64,000 bases of DNA from NCBI RefSeq assembly GCF_034356035.1, contig NZ_CP136423.1, forward strand, positions 1,922,001 to 1,986,000, given 5' to 3'. The notes beneath the pieces were generated by a model. It had not been told where the DNA came from, searched no databases, and saw only the letters and a program-made list of their open reading frames with translations. Origin of the DNA: Blautia hydrogenotrophica DSM 10507. Its GTDB lineage: Bacteria > Bacillota > Clostridia > Lachnospirales > Lachnospiraceae. Below, in pieces: positions 7,862 to 15,298 of this stretch. The translations under genes and the position numbers were made by a program. Within the stretch, counting starts at the first letter, position 1. Each line of letters starts with the position of its first letter.

Positions 7862-8134
7862 TTACCCAAATGTGTCCCAAAAAGCCTTTATTTGTTCCAG
7901 TTTTTCATAGTTTAAAGTATATCTCATCCATGCCCCGTTTCTAACTCCTGTCACTAAACCGCACTCTGTTAAAATTTTCATGTGATAGGACAAAGTAGGC
8001 TGTGTGATATGAAATCCATCTAATATCTTACAGGCGCACATTTCTCCACTTTCAAGCATCTTTACAATCTTTAATCGAGTCACATCGGATAACGCCTTAA
8101 ACACAGACGCATACTCCTCATAATTATTCTCCAT
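7862..8134 (-). CDS. ArsR/SmtB-family transcriptional regulator
   Basis: A 90-residue winged-helix repressor. FKALSDVTRLKIVKML opens the fold, and ITQPTLSYHMKILTECGLV is the recognition helix region. C33 and C35 in GEMCACKIL match the Cys-x-Cys at the start of the alpha-3 helix that binds As(III) or Sb(III) in ArsR; C58 could be a third ligand. Loss of DNA binding on metal or thiol modification would derepress its targets. Its own promoter holds a large palindrome and the lpd promoter has the same half-sites. The effector could be a metalloid, a metal or a reactive sulfur species. Confidence 0.87.
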   Translation of the reverse strand: MENNYEEYASVFKALSDVTRLKIVKMLESGEMCACKILDGFHITQPTLSYHMKILTECGLVTGVRNGAWMRYTLNYEKLEQIKAFWDTFG

Positions 8135-8155
8135 TCATTCTTCCTCTTTCTTATC

Positions 8156-8202
8156 GACATTGATCTATATGTGTATTATAACATTATATAGATAGATGTC
8201 AA
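8156..8202 (-). promoter_or_regulatory. arsR promoter with overlapping palindromic operator
   Basis: On the minus strand TTGACA (8202-8197) and TATAAT (8180-8175) are 16 bp apart. A palindrome GACAT-tg-ATCTATAT (8156-8170) pairs with ATATAGAT-ag-ATGTC (8186-8200), 13 of 15 positions matching, and it flanks the -10 box. This is the layout expected for autorepression. Confidence 0.72.
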
Positions 8203-8239
8203 TATATTTCCTACGACACTTTGTTTGACGATTTCCGTG

Positions 8240-8369
8240 CTGCAAAAGGACTCCGACACAAATATGCCGAAGCCCTTTTTAAGTCTGCTATCAGAGTTTG
8301 AAATAGATAATATAAGGATAGCTGGAGGTTTATCTAATTGGGTGAATTCATCTGATAGGAAGTTGACTT
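8240..8369 (-). ncRNA. Candidate structured small RNA or arsR leader
   Basis: A transcript from the promoter at 8376-8421 would start near 8369 and meet a terminator at 8248-8275. It contains no credible reading frame. Two nested stems are visible: CTATCAGA/TCTGATAG (8351-8358 with 8288-8295) and TTATCTA/TAGATAA (8330-8336 with 8304-8310). The inner loop shows ACCTCC on the minus strand, which is complementary to a GGAGGU ribosome site. It could be a trans-acting RNA or an attenuator in front of arsR. No known riboswitch consensus was recognised. Confidence 0.45.
8248..8275 (-). terminator. Hairpin terminator of the 8.3-kb short transcript
   Basis: On the minus strand a 10-bp stem (all pairs form if G-U is allowed) with an 8-nt loop is followed by CCTTTTGC. 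The plus-strand version has A-C mismatches, so the stem is specific to minus-strand RNA. Confidence 0.6.
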
Positions 8370-8375
8370 ATATAT

Positions 8376-8421
8376 AATTTAGCACATCGTTAACTTCTTC
8401 ACAAGCTCCCCTGGGGGATAT
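8376..8421 (-). promoter_or_regulatory. CCCC-GGGG promoter element, site A
   Basis: The 21-bp element (8401-8421) reads ATATCCCC-N-AGGGG-AGCTTGT on the minus strand. TTGTGA (8404-8399) is the -35 and TAAATT (8381-8376) the -10, with a 17-bp spacer. No gene follows directly; the short structured RNA does. The -10 is the weakest of the five sites. Confidence 0.6.
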
Positions 8422-8424
8422 TTT

Positions 8425-9003
8425 TTAAAAAAATCCCAATTCCTGCTTCCATGTATAGCCCATTGCCTCCGCTGCCTTATTGGCTGCATCGATATCTATC
8501 AGATCTGCCACAACCCCAAGAGCCATATCAATTCCATACAAAGAGCTGGAAGAAGAATAAAACTTTCCATCGGCCACCCAGGAAACATTAGGTATCCAAT
8601 AGACCGCCGCTGTAAACATCCGTTTCCAGTTTTCATTCATTTTGTACTCCGCTATATTGCGCCGGTACAGTACCCCGGTCTGGGCCAGAAACCCAGAGCC
8701 ATCTGCAACCATCAGGCAGGTATCTGCATTGCTCACCAGCTTCTGTAGCAGTTCAATGGTCTCCCTCTCATGATGAATCACCCGGCGAGCGCCTCTTCCA
8801 CCCGGGATTAGCAGAATTCCATTTTCCATCTCTTCATCCACAGGCTCTGTCCAGAGTTTTGCTCCCTGGCTGCTGTTTATGATGTTTCCACTCACAGACC
8901 AGTAATTTATATGAAAATGCTCTGGCAGTTTTCCAAAGACCTCCACAGGCCCAAACACATCCATTGAATTGAAATCATCAAACAGAAATACATTCACATT
9001 CAT
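8425..9003 (-). CDS. DJ-1/PfpI-family protein lacking the nucleophile Cys
   Basis: A 192-residue DJ-1/PfpI (class I glutamine amidotransferase-like) protein: NVFLFDDFNSMDVFGPVEVFG at the start, LLIPGGRGARRV in the middle. The start at 9003 has GGGAGGAG upstream and lies downstream of its own promoter, so the longer frame to 9183 is rejected. At the nucleophile elbow, homologues have V-C-T-G, but here VADGSGFLAQTG has Ala then Asp, so the catalytic Cys is missing. It may act as a binding or sensing protein. It shares the CCCC-GGGG promoter type with the metal-transport genes. Confidence 0.8.
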   Translation of the reverse strand: MNVNVFLFDDFNSMDVFGPVEVFGKLPEHFHINYWSVSGNIINSSQGAKLWTEPVDEEMENGILLIPGGRGARRVIHHERETIELLQKLVSNADTCLMVADGSGFLAQTGVLYRRNIAEYKMNENWKRMFTAAVYWIPNVSWVADGKFYSSSSSLYGIDMALGVVADLIDIDAANKAAEAMGYTWKQELGFF

Positions 9004-9082
9004 TATATCCCACTCCTCCCATTTCACTAGGTTACCCCTGCCGATCTCACTTTCCTCGCTTTCGCAGCTTTTGACTGACAAT

Positions 9083-9128
9083 ATCTTATCAAAATGCAGA
9101 AATGTCAACAAGCCCCGTGGGGGGATAT
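9083..9128 (-). promoter_or_regulatory. CCCC-GGGG promoter element, site E (PfpI-like gene)
   Basis: The element lies at 9108-9128 with a CCCCCC-AC-GGGG core. The -35 is TTGTTG (9111-9106) and the -10 is TAAGAT (9088-9083), 17 bp apart. TTGACA also occurs three bases further in. The leader to the ATG at 9003 is about 70 nt. Confidence 0.7.
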
Positions 9129-9151
9129 CCATGTTGTGAAATCCCATCATA

Positions 9152-9186
9152 AAAATGGTTCCCAGAAAAAATCTGAGAACCATTTT
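9152..9186. terminator. Terminator after the FmdE-family gene
   Basis: AAAATGGTTC/GAACCATTTT arms with an inner CAGA/TCTG extension form a long stem that runs from the FmdE stop codon region to before site E. It separates the FmdE transcript from the PfpI-like gene. Confidence 0.75.
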
Positions 9187-9187
9187 G

Positions 9188-9721
9188 CTATAGGATAAAT
9201 CTTGTGTATGGCCGATAACAATCCAGACAAAGCTTCTTCCCGTTCTGTAGACGAAGCATGTTCTCCGCCGTCAGCTCTTTGCAGCCGTCACATTTCACAG
9301 ACGAAAAAATTCTGGCCTCAGAGGGCGGTGTATCGTGAAGCTCTTCCACCGAAAATAGCTCCTCCGGCGGAGTCTTTTTCAAATATTCCAATTTTTCCTC
9401 TCTGCCCATAGACATGGTCTCCTTCAACAGCAAACGCACTGCTCTTCGACCATCTCTCCAATAAAAATTGAAGGCCTGCTTTCCTCTAAGTTTAAACAAA
9501 AGATTTCCTTTTCCTACACTGCAACCTAGCATAACTTGAATTGCGTCCACTCCACAGGCATCGTTTTCTGCCACGCACACCAATTCTTCATCCGAAGAAT
9601 GCTCTACATCCAACAACTTTCTCACATACAAAGCCGCTTTAAATCCAATCCAGAGTCCGCCACACTCATGGCCGTGAAATTCAATACACCTGGTCAGCCA
9701 CATCTCTTCTTTTTCTGACAT
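9188..9721 (-). CDS. FmdE-family protein with C-terminal zinc ribbon
   Basis: A 177-residue protein of the FmdE (formylmethanofuran dehydrogenase subunit E) family. The core motif CIEFHGHECGGLWIGFKAAL with a Cys/His metal site is at 12-31, and VCAENDACGVDAIQ-type sequence follows, matching VENDACGVDAIQVMLGCSVGKGNL. The C-terminus is a zinc ribbon, CDGC...CLDC. In other genomes these stand-alone proteins sit beside molybdenum, tungsten, nickel or cobalt genes, and their exact role is unknown. Here the gene follows the small helical protein by 35 bp behind promoter B, next to two metal/peptide ABC importers, which supports a metal-handling role. Confidence 0.85.
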   Translation of the reverse strand: MSEKEEMWLTRCIEFHGHECGGLWIGFKAALYVRKLLDVEHSSDEELVCVAENDACGVDAIQVMLGCSVGKGNLLFKLRGKQAFNFYWRDGRRAVRLLLKETMSMGREEKLEYLKKTPPEELFSVEELHDTPPSEARIFSSVKCDGCKELTAENMLRLQNGKKLCLDCYRPYTRFIL

Positions 9722-9756
9722 CTACGTCTCCTTATCACAAAATTTACTTTCCACAC

Positions 9757-9993
9757 TCAGATTCCCTCCAAAAAGGAAGCTGCCGCCCGCATCCACAGTA
9801 CACTCCGTTCCATTTCATTCATACTTTTTCTCAAATATCCGGTCATTTCATCCAAACCACATTTTTCTGACAACTTTATCAGTTCTCTCAGGTAATTCAT
9901 ATTCTGTACGCTGCACTCATCCAAAACTCGCACGCAGTCTGTCAGCGTAACCGGCGCACCATTTGTCTCTTTTTGCTTATAATCATATCTCAT
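9757..9993 (-). CDS. Small helical protein, unknown
   Basis: A 78-residue, mostly helical protein with three Cys and no family I recognise. The start was set at 9993 (GGGAGGG 5 nt upstream) because the longer frame to 10098 begins inside the -10 box of promoter B, so it cannot be translated from that transcript. It begins MRYDYKQKETNG and ends MRAAASFLEGI. It is the first gene of a two-gene unit with the FmdE-family gene, which points to a role in metal handling or regulation. No membrane segment or signal peptide is seen. Confidence 0.6.
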   Translation of the reverse strand: MRYDYKQKETNGAPVTLTDCVRVLDECSVQNMNYLRELIKLSEKCGLDEMTGYLRKSMNEMERSVLWMRAAASFLEGI

Positions 9994-10093
9994 ACATACC
10001 CTCCCTGATTTCTCAGCCTCTTGAACTCCGGTTCCTATTATCGCAGAGCTTCCAAACGCTTTCTCGTGGAAACCACAATAATGAGATATGTTT

Positions 10094-10139
10094 ATCATAA
10101 CAGGAGACTTTCTCCTTCACAAGCCACCCCAGGGGATTT
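10094..10139 (-). promoter_or_regulatory. CCCC-GGGG promoter element, site B (FmdE unit)
   Basis: The element at 10119-10139 has a CCCC-T-GGGG core. The -35 is TTGTGA (10122-10117) and the -10 is TATGAT (10099-10094), with a 17-bp spacer. The -10 overlaps the ATG of an over-long reading frame and so fixes the true start of the next gene downstream. Confidence 0.75.
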
Positions 10140-10175
10140 TTCTGACATCATCCAGAAATTCTCTTCTATTTTCCC

Positions 10176-10931
10176 TCAAATCGTCAGCACAGCCTGCAAT
10201 AACTTTTGTGTCTCTTCCTGTCTAGGATTTTTCAAAACCTCTCTAGATGCGCCAATCTCAATGATTCTTCCCTGATGCATCACCGCTACCCGGTCACAAA
10301 AAGCAGCAGCCAGCGGTAAATCATGTGTGATAAACAGCATGGACATCCCTTTTTCCTCCTTCAGTCTCTTTAGGAGATCAATGATCTGAGCTTGAACCAA
10401 CACATCTAAGGCACTGGTAGCCTCGTCACAAATCAATAGCTTCGGCTCGCAGATCAGAGCGCGCGCTATCGCCGCTCTTTGGCATTCTCCGCCGCTTAGC
10501 TGTCTGATCTTTCGATTCTGATACTCTTCCTTCAAGCCCACATAAGAGAAAAGCTCCAAGGCTTTTTCCGTTAATTCCTTGCGGCTATAAATTCCATATG
10601 CCGCTGCACCCTGCATAATCCCTTCTATCACACTGTCTCTGGGATCAAAGGAGTCCTGAGGATTCTGAAAAATCATCTGCAGTCCTTTTCCCACAGGTTT
10701 CAGCAGCATACCGCCACTGATCTTCCTGTCTTCAAAATAGATTTCTCCTTCATCTTCTTTTTGCAGACGTGCAATCATATTCGCTGTCGTGCTTTTGCCG
10801 CAGCCACTCTCTCCCACAATTCCCAGGCACTCTCCTTTTTCCAACGTAAAACTCACCTGACTCACCGCTGGAAATAAAATTCCCTTCTTCTTAAATTTCT
10901 TCGTCAGATTTTCCACTTTAAGCAGTTCCAT
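10176..10931 (-). CDS. Nickel/peptide ABC transporter ATPase (OppF/NikE type)
   Basis: A 251-residue ATPase with Walker A GIVGESGCGKSTTANMI, signature LSGGECQRAAIARAL and Walker B LLICDEATSALD, then the H-loop THDLPLAA. It is the second ATPase of importer 1 and overlaps the first by 14 bp. It lacks the oligopeptide C-terminal domain, which its partner has. It would power uptake of a small peptide or a metal complex. It is the last gene of a six-gene operon that starts with a methyltransferase behind promoter C. Confidence 0.88.
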   Translation of the reverse strand: MELLKVENLTKKFKKKGILFPAVSQVSFTLEKGECLGIVGESGCGKSTTANMIARLQKEDEGEIYFEDRKISGGMLLKPVGKGLQMIFQNPQDSFDPRDSVIEGIMQGAAAYGIYSRKELTEKALELFSYVGLKEEYQNRKIRQLSGGECQRAAIARALICEPKLLICDEATSALDVLVQAQIIDLLKRLKEEKGMSMLFITHDLPLAAAFCDRVAVMHQGRIIEIGASREVLKNPRQEETQKLLQAVLTI

Positions 10932-11895
10932 TTTGCAGCTCCTTTGCTCTAAAACACTGTACTCTGTGTCTGCCTCCCAGTGTCACATCTTCAGGAAGCT
11001 GCGTTTCGCATCGTTTCTGACAGTAAGCACACCTGGGCGCAAAAGGACAAGAAGACATGCCTTCCTCAAACACAGGTGGAAGACCAGGAAGCCCTTTCGA
11101 GATATTTCCTTCTCGGTCCGGAACCGCAGCCAGCAGAGCTTTCGTATAAGGATGCACGGAATCCTTTATGATATCGTCACGTGTTCCATACTCTACCATC
11201 CGTCCTCCATACATAATCGCTATGGTATCTGCAATCCTAGAAATCACTCCCACATTGTGAGAGATCATAATCATGGAAATATCATACTCTCTCTTTAGCA
11301 ACTCCAATTCGCGGATCACCTGAAGCTGGCTGGTGACATCCAACGCACTGGTGGGTTCATCTCCCAAAATCAGCTTAGGACTGTTCAGCATCGCAGCTGC
11401 AATCATGACCCTCTGGCACATCCCTCCGCTTAACTCAAAGGGATAGGATTTCAAGATTCTCTCTGTATCCTGAAGTAGCAGCTTCTTCATCAGATCTGAC
11501 GCCAGTCTATCGCTGTCTTTGCGCGCAACCTTCTGGGAGCTGTGCATCTGAACCGTCTCATGGAAAAAAGAAGAAATCGTCTTTGTGCTATCCATCGCCG
11601 CAAACGCATTCTGGGGAATCATTGAGATGCCCTCTCCCCGGAGAATTCTCAGCTCCTCCTCACTGAATTTAGTCAAGTCTTTCCCCTGAAAAAGAAGCCT
11701 TCCTTTCATGGAATTCCCTCTGCGCTTCAGCATCATCAGTGCACGCAGCAGCGTCGTCTTTCCACAGCCGCTCTCACCCACGATTCCCAGAAATTCCTGT
11801 TTCTTCAAATCAAAGCTGATGTTTCTCACAATATTTACATTGTCATAAGATACATATAAATTCTCTACTTTTAATATATTTTCAGATTGTACCAT
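10918..11895 (-). CDS. Nickel/peptide ABC transporter ATPase (OppD/NikD type)
   Basis: A 325-residue ATPase: Walker A GIVGESGCGKTTLLRAL, signature LSGGMCQRVMIAAAM, Walker B LILGDEPTSALD, and the C-terminal oligopeptide/dipeptide-transporter cap with PFAPRCAYCQKRCE. The cap cysteines can bind an Fe-S cluster or zinc in related proteins. It is 20 bp from the binding-protein gene and forms the ATPase pair of importer 1 with the next gene. Nickel, opine-metal or peptide import cannot be told apart from sequence alone. Confidence 0.88.
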   Translation of the reverse strand: MVQSENILKVENLYVSYDNVNIVRNISFDLKKQEFLGIVGESGCGKTTLLRALMMLKRRGNSMKGRLLFQGKDLTKFSEEELRILRGEGISMIPQNAFAAMDSTKTISSFFHETVQMHSSQKVARKDSDRLASDLMKKLLLQDTERILKSYPFELSGGMCQRVMIAAAMLNSPKLILGDEPTSALDVTSQLQVIRELELLKREYDISMIMISHNVGVISRIADTIAIMYGGRMVEYGTRDDIIKDSVHPYTKALLAAVPDREGNISKGLPGLPPVFEEGMSSCPFAPRCAYCQKRCETQLPEDVTLGGRHRVQCFRAKELQNGTA

Positions 11896-11915
11896 GTAGC
11901 TTTCCTCTTTGGAAA

Positions 11916-13493
11916 TCAGTTTTCCACATACACATCTTTATTGAGTAGATAGTATTCAGACGGGTTGGTCTTTAATCCCTTCACATCTGCACCCATGACA
12001 TAGTAATACTTCGCATGTCCGATCACAACATATCCTGCGTCCGCCAGCACCTCTTTTTGAATTTCCTTCGCCAACTCTGTCCTCCGATTCTCATCCGTCT
12101 CCACATCCAGTTTTTCAATAAGTTCATCCACTTTCTCATTGGAATATCCGCCGTAGTTGCCACTACCTCCTGATTTCAGTGTGATATCTGCAAAGTACTG
12201 CGGATCACCGGTAGGGCACATGGTGCTGCTAATCATCATCAAATCAAAGTCCCCGCTTTCCTGCTGCTCTACAACCGATTCGTACACCTCCACCTGGATA
12301 TCAAGCCCAATTTTTTTTGCGGAAGAACTAAGCTCATTACAGAACATCGGAAGCTCCGCCTTCGTACTGTAAGTCACCAGCCTCAAAGAAATGTTTTCGC
12401 CATTGTACTCACGAATGCCATCACCGTCGCTATCTTTGATTCCCGCATCCTCCAGCAGCTTCTGAGCTCCCTCTAGGTCATACTCATACCCTTCTCCTTT
12501 AGAAGCTCCATAAGCCATAAAGTCTGGATACAGTCCAATCGTGGATACCGATGCGTCTTTATTAATCACAGAAGCATAACTCTCCTTGTCAATCGCCATG
12601 CTAATAGCCTGTCGCACCTCCAACTGCTGCAAAACCTCATTGTCATAATTAAAATAGATAATCTGACCTCTAGAGCCTGGAACACCGTCCACCTTGTATT
12701 TACTTTTGTCAGAGAACAGCTCCATGCTAGAACCCGGCATACTCACAGAAACATCGCTTTCTCCATTTTGCTGCGCCATCGCTAGGGTACTAGTATCCCC
12801 GATGATGTTAATCTGCGCTCCATCCGCTTTCGGCTCACCGCCCCAGTAATCCGCGTACTTTTCCACGACGCACTTGGATTTCACATCGTAGCTCACTGCC
12901 TTGAACGGACCGGTGCCTACAGGGCTGACAGCTAGGTCCTCCTTCGCACTCACATCAATGATGCCGGTCAGAGGTTCACACAGGCCATTCAAAAAAGCCG
13001 GAACCTTTTTGGTCGTAGTCACCGTCAGAGTCTGTCCATCGGCTGTCATCTTATCAATATACAAGACTTCGTTAAATCTGGCGTTGATTCCGGCTGTCCT
13101 CTCCCAGCATTTTTTCACGCTTTCCGCTGTCAACTTGTTGCCGTTTTGGAAGGTGACATCATCACGCAGAGTAATCACCCAGGTGGTATCATCCTTCATC
13201 TCACAGCTTTCTGCCAGCCATGGATACGGCTCTAGATTCTCATCCAACATATATAAAGTTTCTGTGATTCCCCAACGAGTCGTGTACCAGCTGTCCCAGC
13301 TCTGCGCTAAGTCCAGGCTCGTAGAAGCCTGAGTATCCGCCACCACCACAATATTGTCTCCTGCGGTATCGCTACTCTTTTCTTCGGTATCGGCTTTCTG
13401 ACCAGCTTTTTCTTCCTCGGAACCTCCGCAGCCTGCAAAAAGTGTCGTGGCCGCAAGTGTCATTGCCAACAAAACCGCAAATCTTTTTTTCAT
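11916..13493 (-). CDS. Extracellular solute-binding lipoprotein, family 5 (importer 1)
   Basis: A 525-residue lipoprotein. The signal peptide ends in the lipobox LFAGC with Cys22, followed by an acidic linker, then the family 5 fold (DVTFQNGNKLTAESVKKCWERT, GTGPFKAVSYD). NikA, DppA and OppA belong to this family and bind nickel complexes, heme or peptides. It would be anchored on the outer face of the membrane and hand its ligand to the two permeases encoded upstream. Its promoter (site C) carries the same element as the binding protein of importer 2, so both importers probably respond to one signal. Confidence 0.88.
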   Translation of the reverse strand: MKKRFAVLLAMTLAATTLFAGCGGSEEEKAGQKADTEEKSSDTAGDNIVVVADTQASTSLDLAQSWDSWYTTRWGITETLYMLDENLEPYPWLAESCEMKDDTTWVITLRDDVTFQNGNKLTAESVKKCWERTAGINARFNEVLYIDKMTADGQTLTVTTTKKVPAFLNGLCEPLTGIIDVSAKEDLAVSPVGTGPFKAVSYDVKSKCVVEKYADYWGGEPKADGAQINIIGDTSTLAMAQQNGESDVSVSMPGSSMELFSDKSKYKVDGVPGSRGQIIYFNYDNEVLQQLEVRQAISMAIDKESYASVINKDASVSTIGLYPDFMAYGASKGEGYEYDLEGAQKLLEDAGIKDSDGDGIREYNGENISLRLVTYSTKAELPMFCNELSSSAKKIGLDIQVEVYESVVEQQESGDFDLMMISSTMCPTGDPQYFADITLKSGGSGNYGGYSNEKVDELIEKLDVETDENRRTELAKEIQKEVLADAGYVVIGHAKYYYVMGADVKGLKTNPSEYYLLNKDVYVEN

Positions 13494-13506
13494 TTTATTC
13501 TTCCTC

Positions 13507-14319
13507 CTACCTTACTCTATCTCTTAGTTTTTCCCCGAACAGATTGAATACAGCCGCCGTCACAAAAATCGCCACTCCCGGAATCAATACCATCTTCAGA
13601 TCTGTCTGTATATAATTTCTTCCCAGATTAATCATCGCACCCCACTCAGCCTGAGGTTCTTCCACACCAACTCCTAGATAGGAAAGCGCAGCGATCTCCA
13701 TAATCGTCGAGGCAATTCCCAGACTGGCATTCACGATCAGCGGATAGACAATATTCGGTACAATCCTTCTGAAAAGAATTCGCAGGTGGGATTCTCCGCA
13801 GATTCTAGCTGCCTTAATGAAAGTCCTCCCCTTAATAGAATACACAAAACTCCTGGACAGTCTCGCATAGTCCACCCACAACACCATGCATAGAGCAATA
13901 ATCGTGTTGCGAATTCCGATTCCCAGGATTCCAGTAATCGCAATCGCTAGGACAATCTGAGGAAAAGCCTGCATGATTGTAATAATCTTGTTGAGAACCG
14001 CATCCACAGCCCCGCCGAAATACCCACACAAGGAGCCAATGGTCACACCGATACAAAATACGAAAAACGTAATCAGCAGACTAGAAAATATGGAGATTCT
14101 CGCCCCATACAAAACTCTCGACAGCATACAGCGGCCCAGATTGTCCGTTCCCAATGGATATTGACTACATGGACCAATCTGTGCCACCGTTAAATCTGTA
14201 CTATAAGGATCGTTTGGTGCGAGAACTGGCGCAAGAATTGCAATCAAAAACAGCAGCACTATCATCCCTACTAAAATATGGAAAGACCAATTCTTCTTTG
14301 TATTTTTCTTTTTCCCCAT
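13507..14319 (-). CDS. ABC transporter permease (OppC/NikC type)
   Basis: A 270-residue membrane protein with six likely helices and the inner-membrane permease loop (EAA-like) around RICGESHLRILFRRIVPNIVYPLI. The N-terminal FLIAILAPVLAPNDPYSTDL and GTDNLGRCMLSRVLYGAR are typical of the C-type subunit. Its ATG overlaps the stop of the B-type permease, indicating coupled translation. With it, the protein forms the translocation channel of importer 1. Confidence 0.88.
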   Translation of the reverse strand: MGKKKNTKKNWSFHILVGMIVLLFLIAILAPVLAPNDPYSTDLTVAQIGPCSQYPLGTDNLGRCMLSRVLYGARISIFSSLLITFFVFCIGVTIGSLCGYFGGAVDAVLNKIITIMQAFPQIVLAIAITGILGIGIRNTIIALCMVLWVDYARLSRSFVYSIKGRTFIKAARICGESHLRILFRRIVPNIVYPLIVNASLGIASTIMEIAALSYLGVGVEEPQAEWGAMINLGRNYIQTDLKMVLIPGVAIFVTAAVFNLFGEKLRDRVR

Positions 14320-15296
14320 TAGCTTTTCCCTCCTGTCTCCTGATTATATTTGATTCTCGGATCAATCACAGCCGACAGAATATCCACGAGGAAATTAACT
14401 CCCAAATAGATCAACGCCACCCAAAGTACAAAGCCCTGAATTACATAGATGTCAAGACGAGCCACAGCACTGACGACCATTCTTCCCAGACCGTCCACGG
14501 AAAAAATCCCCTCAATCACGGTGGAACCGCCGAAAGCTAATCCTACGTAAATGCTGATACAGGTCAAAATTGGCGCCGCACTGTTCTTTAGAACATGAGA
14601 AAATAAAATATTTCGATACTTCACGCCCCGAATCACCGCTCCGTCCACGTAGGGCTGCTCCAGCTGCTCCAGGACGATTGCTCGAATCTGCCGGGTCATC
14701 TTCGCCACAAACTGTAAAATCAACACTGCCGATGGCAAGATGACTCCCTTTACTCCCCCTTCTGACACCACTGGCAGCCATCCCAGCTTAATACAAAAAA
14801 ACCACAGGAAAATAATAGATACTAAAAAAGAAGGAAGAGAGATTCCGAAAAAGGAAAAGCCCCTCATCACGTTATCCAACAGCCGGTCCTTATACACCGC
14901 ACACAAAATTCCCAACGGAACTGCCAAAAGGATGGAAACAGACAAGGTAATAGCCGTCATCCAAAGGGTAGGCTCCATATGCTTTCCAATCTCCTCTGTC
15001 ACTGGTGTATTGTAGGTAAAAGAAGTTCCCAGGTCTCCTTGCAGCGCTTTGCCTAGCCAGGTACCATATTGTACCAGAAAAGGTCTGTCCAAGCCCATAA
15101 TATGCTCCTGCCTCTCAATGGCTTCCTCAGAGATCGTTCCCAGATTGCCGTCTGAGCCGGCCAACCATAGCTCTGCTGGATTTCTGGGAGATAAAAACAT
15201 AATGGAAAAGGTCAGAAAAGAAATTCCGATCAGCACTATCGCGAAATGGAGTAACTGCATAAGAAGCTTATAGCCCACTGTCTTAGCTCGCTCCAT
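14319..15296 (-). CDS. ABC transporter permease (DppB/NikB type)
   Basis: A 325-residue permease with an N-terminal helix (FAIVLIGISFLTFSIMFLSPRNPAEL), a periplasmic-side loop, and the EAA-like segment VIRGVKYRNILFSHVLKNS. EGIFSVDGLGRMVVSAVARLD is the usual C-terminal motif of the B-type subunit. It starts two bases after the methyltransferase stop, so the methyltransferase is part of the same transcript. It pairs with the C-type permease of importer 1. Confidence 0.88.
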   Translation of the reverse strand: MERAKTVGYKLLMQLLHFAIVLIGISFLTFSIMFLSPRNPAELWLAGSDGNLGTISEEAIERQEHIMGLDRPFLVQYGTWLGKALQGDLGTSFTYNTPVTEEIGKHMEPTLWMTAITLSVSILLAVPLGILCAVYKDRLLDNVMRGFSFFGISLPSFLVSIIFLWFFCIKLGWLPVVSEGGVKGVILPSAVLILQFVAKMTRQIRAIVLEQLEQPYVDGAVIRGVKYRNILFSHVLKNSAAPILTCISIYVGLAFGGSTVIEGIFSVDGLGRMVVSAVARLDIYVIQGFVLWVALIYLGVNFLVDILSAVIDPRIKYNQETGGKS

Positions 15297-15298
15297 AC

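Noticed and set aside
8240..8369. A NiCo (czcD) or other known riboswitch
   Set aside because: The GGCGGGGC-type conserved parts of the NiCo riboswitch are not visible and only two stems were found, so no known class can be claimed.
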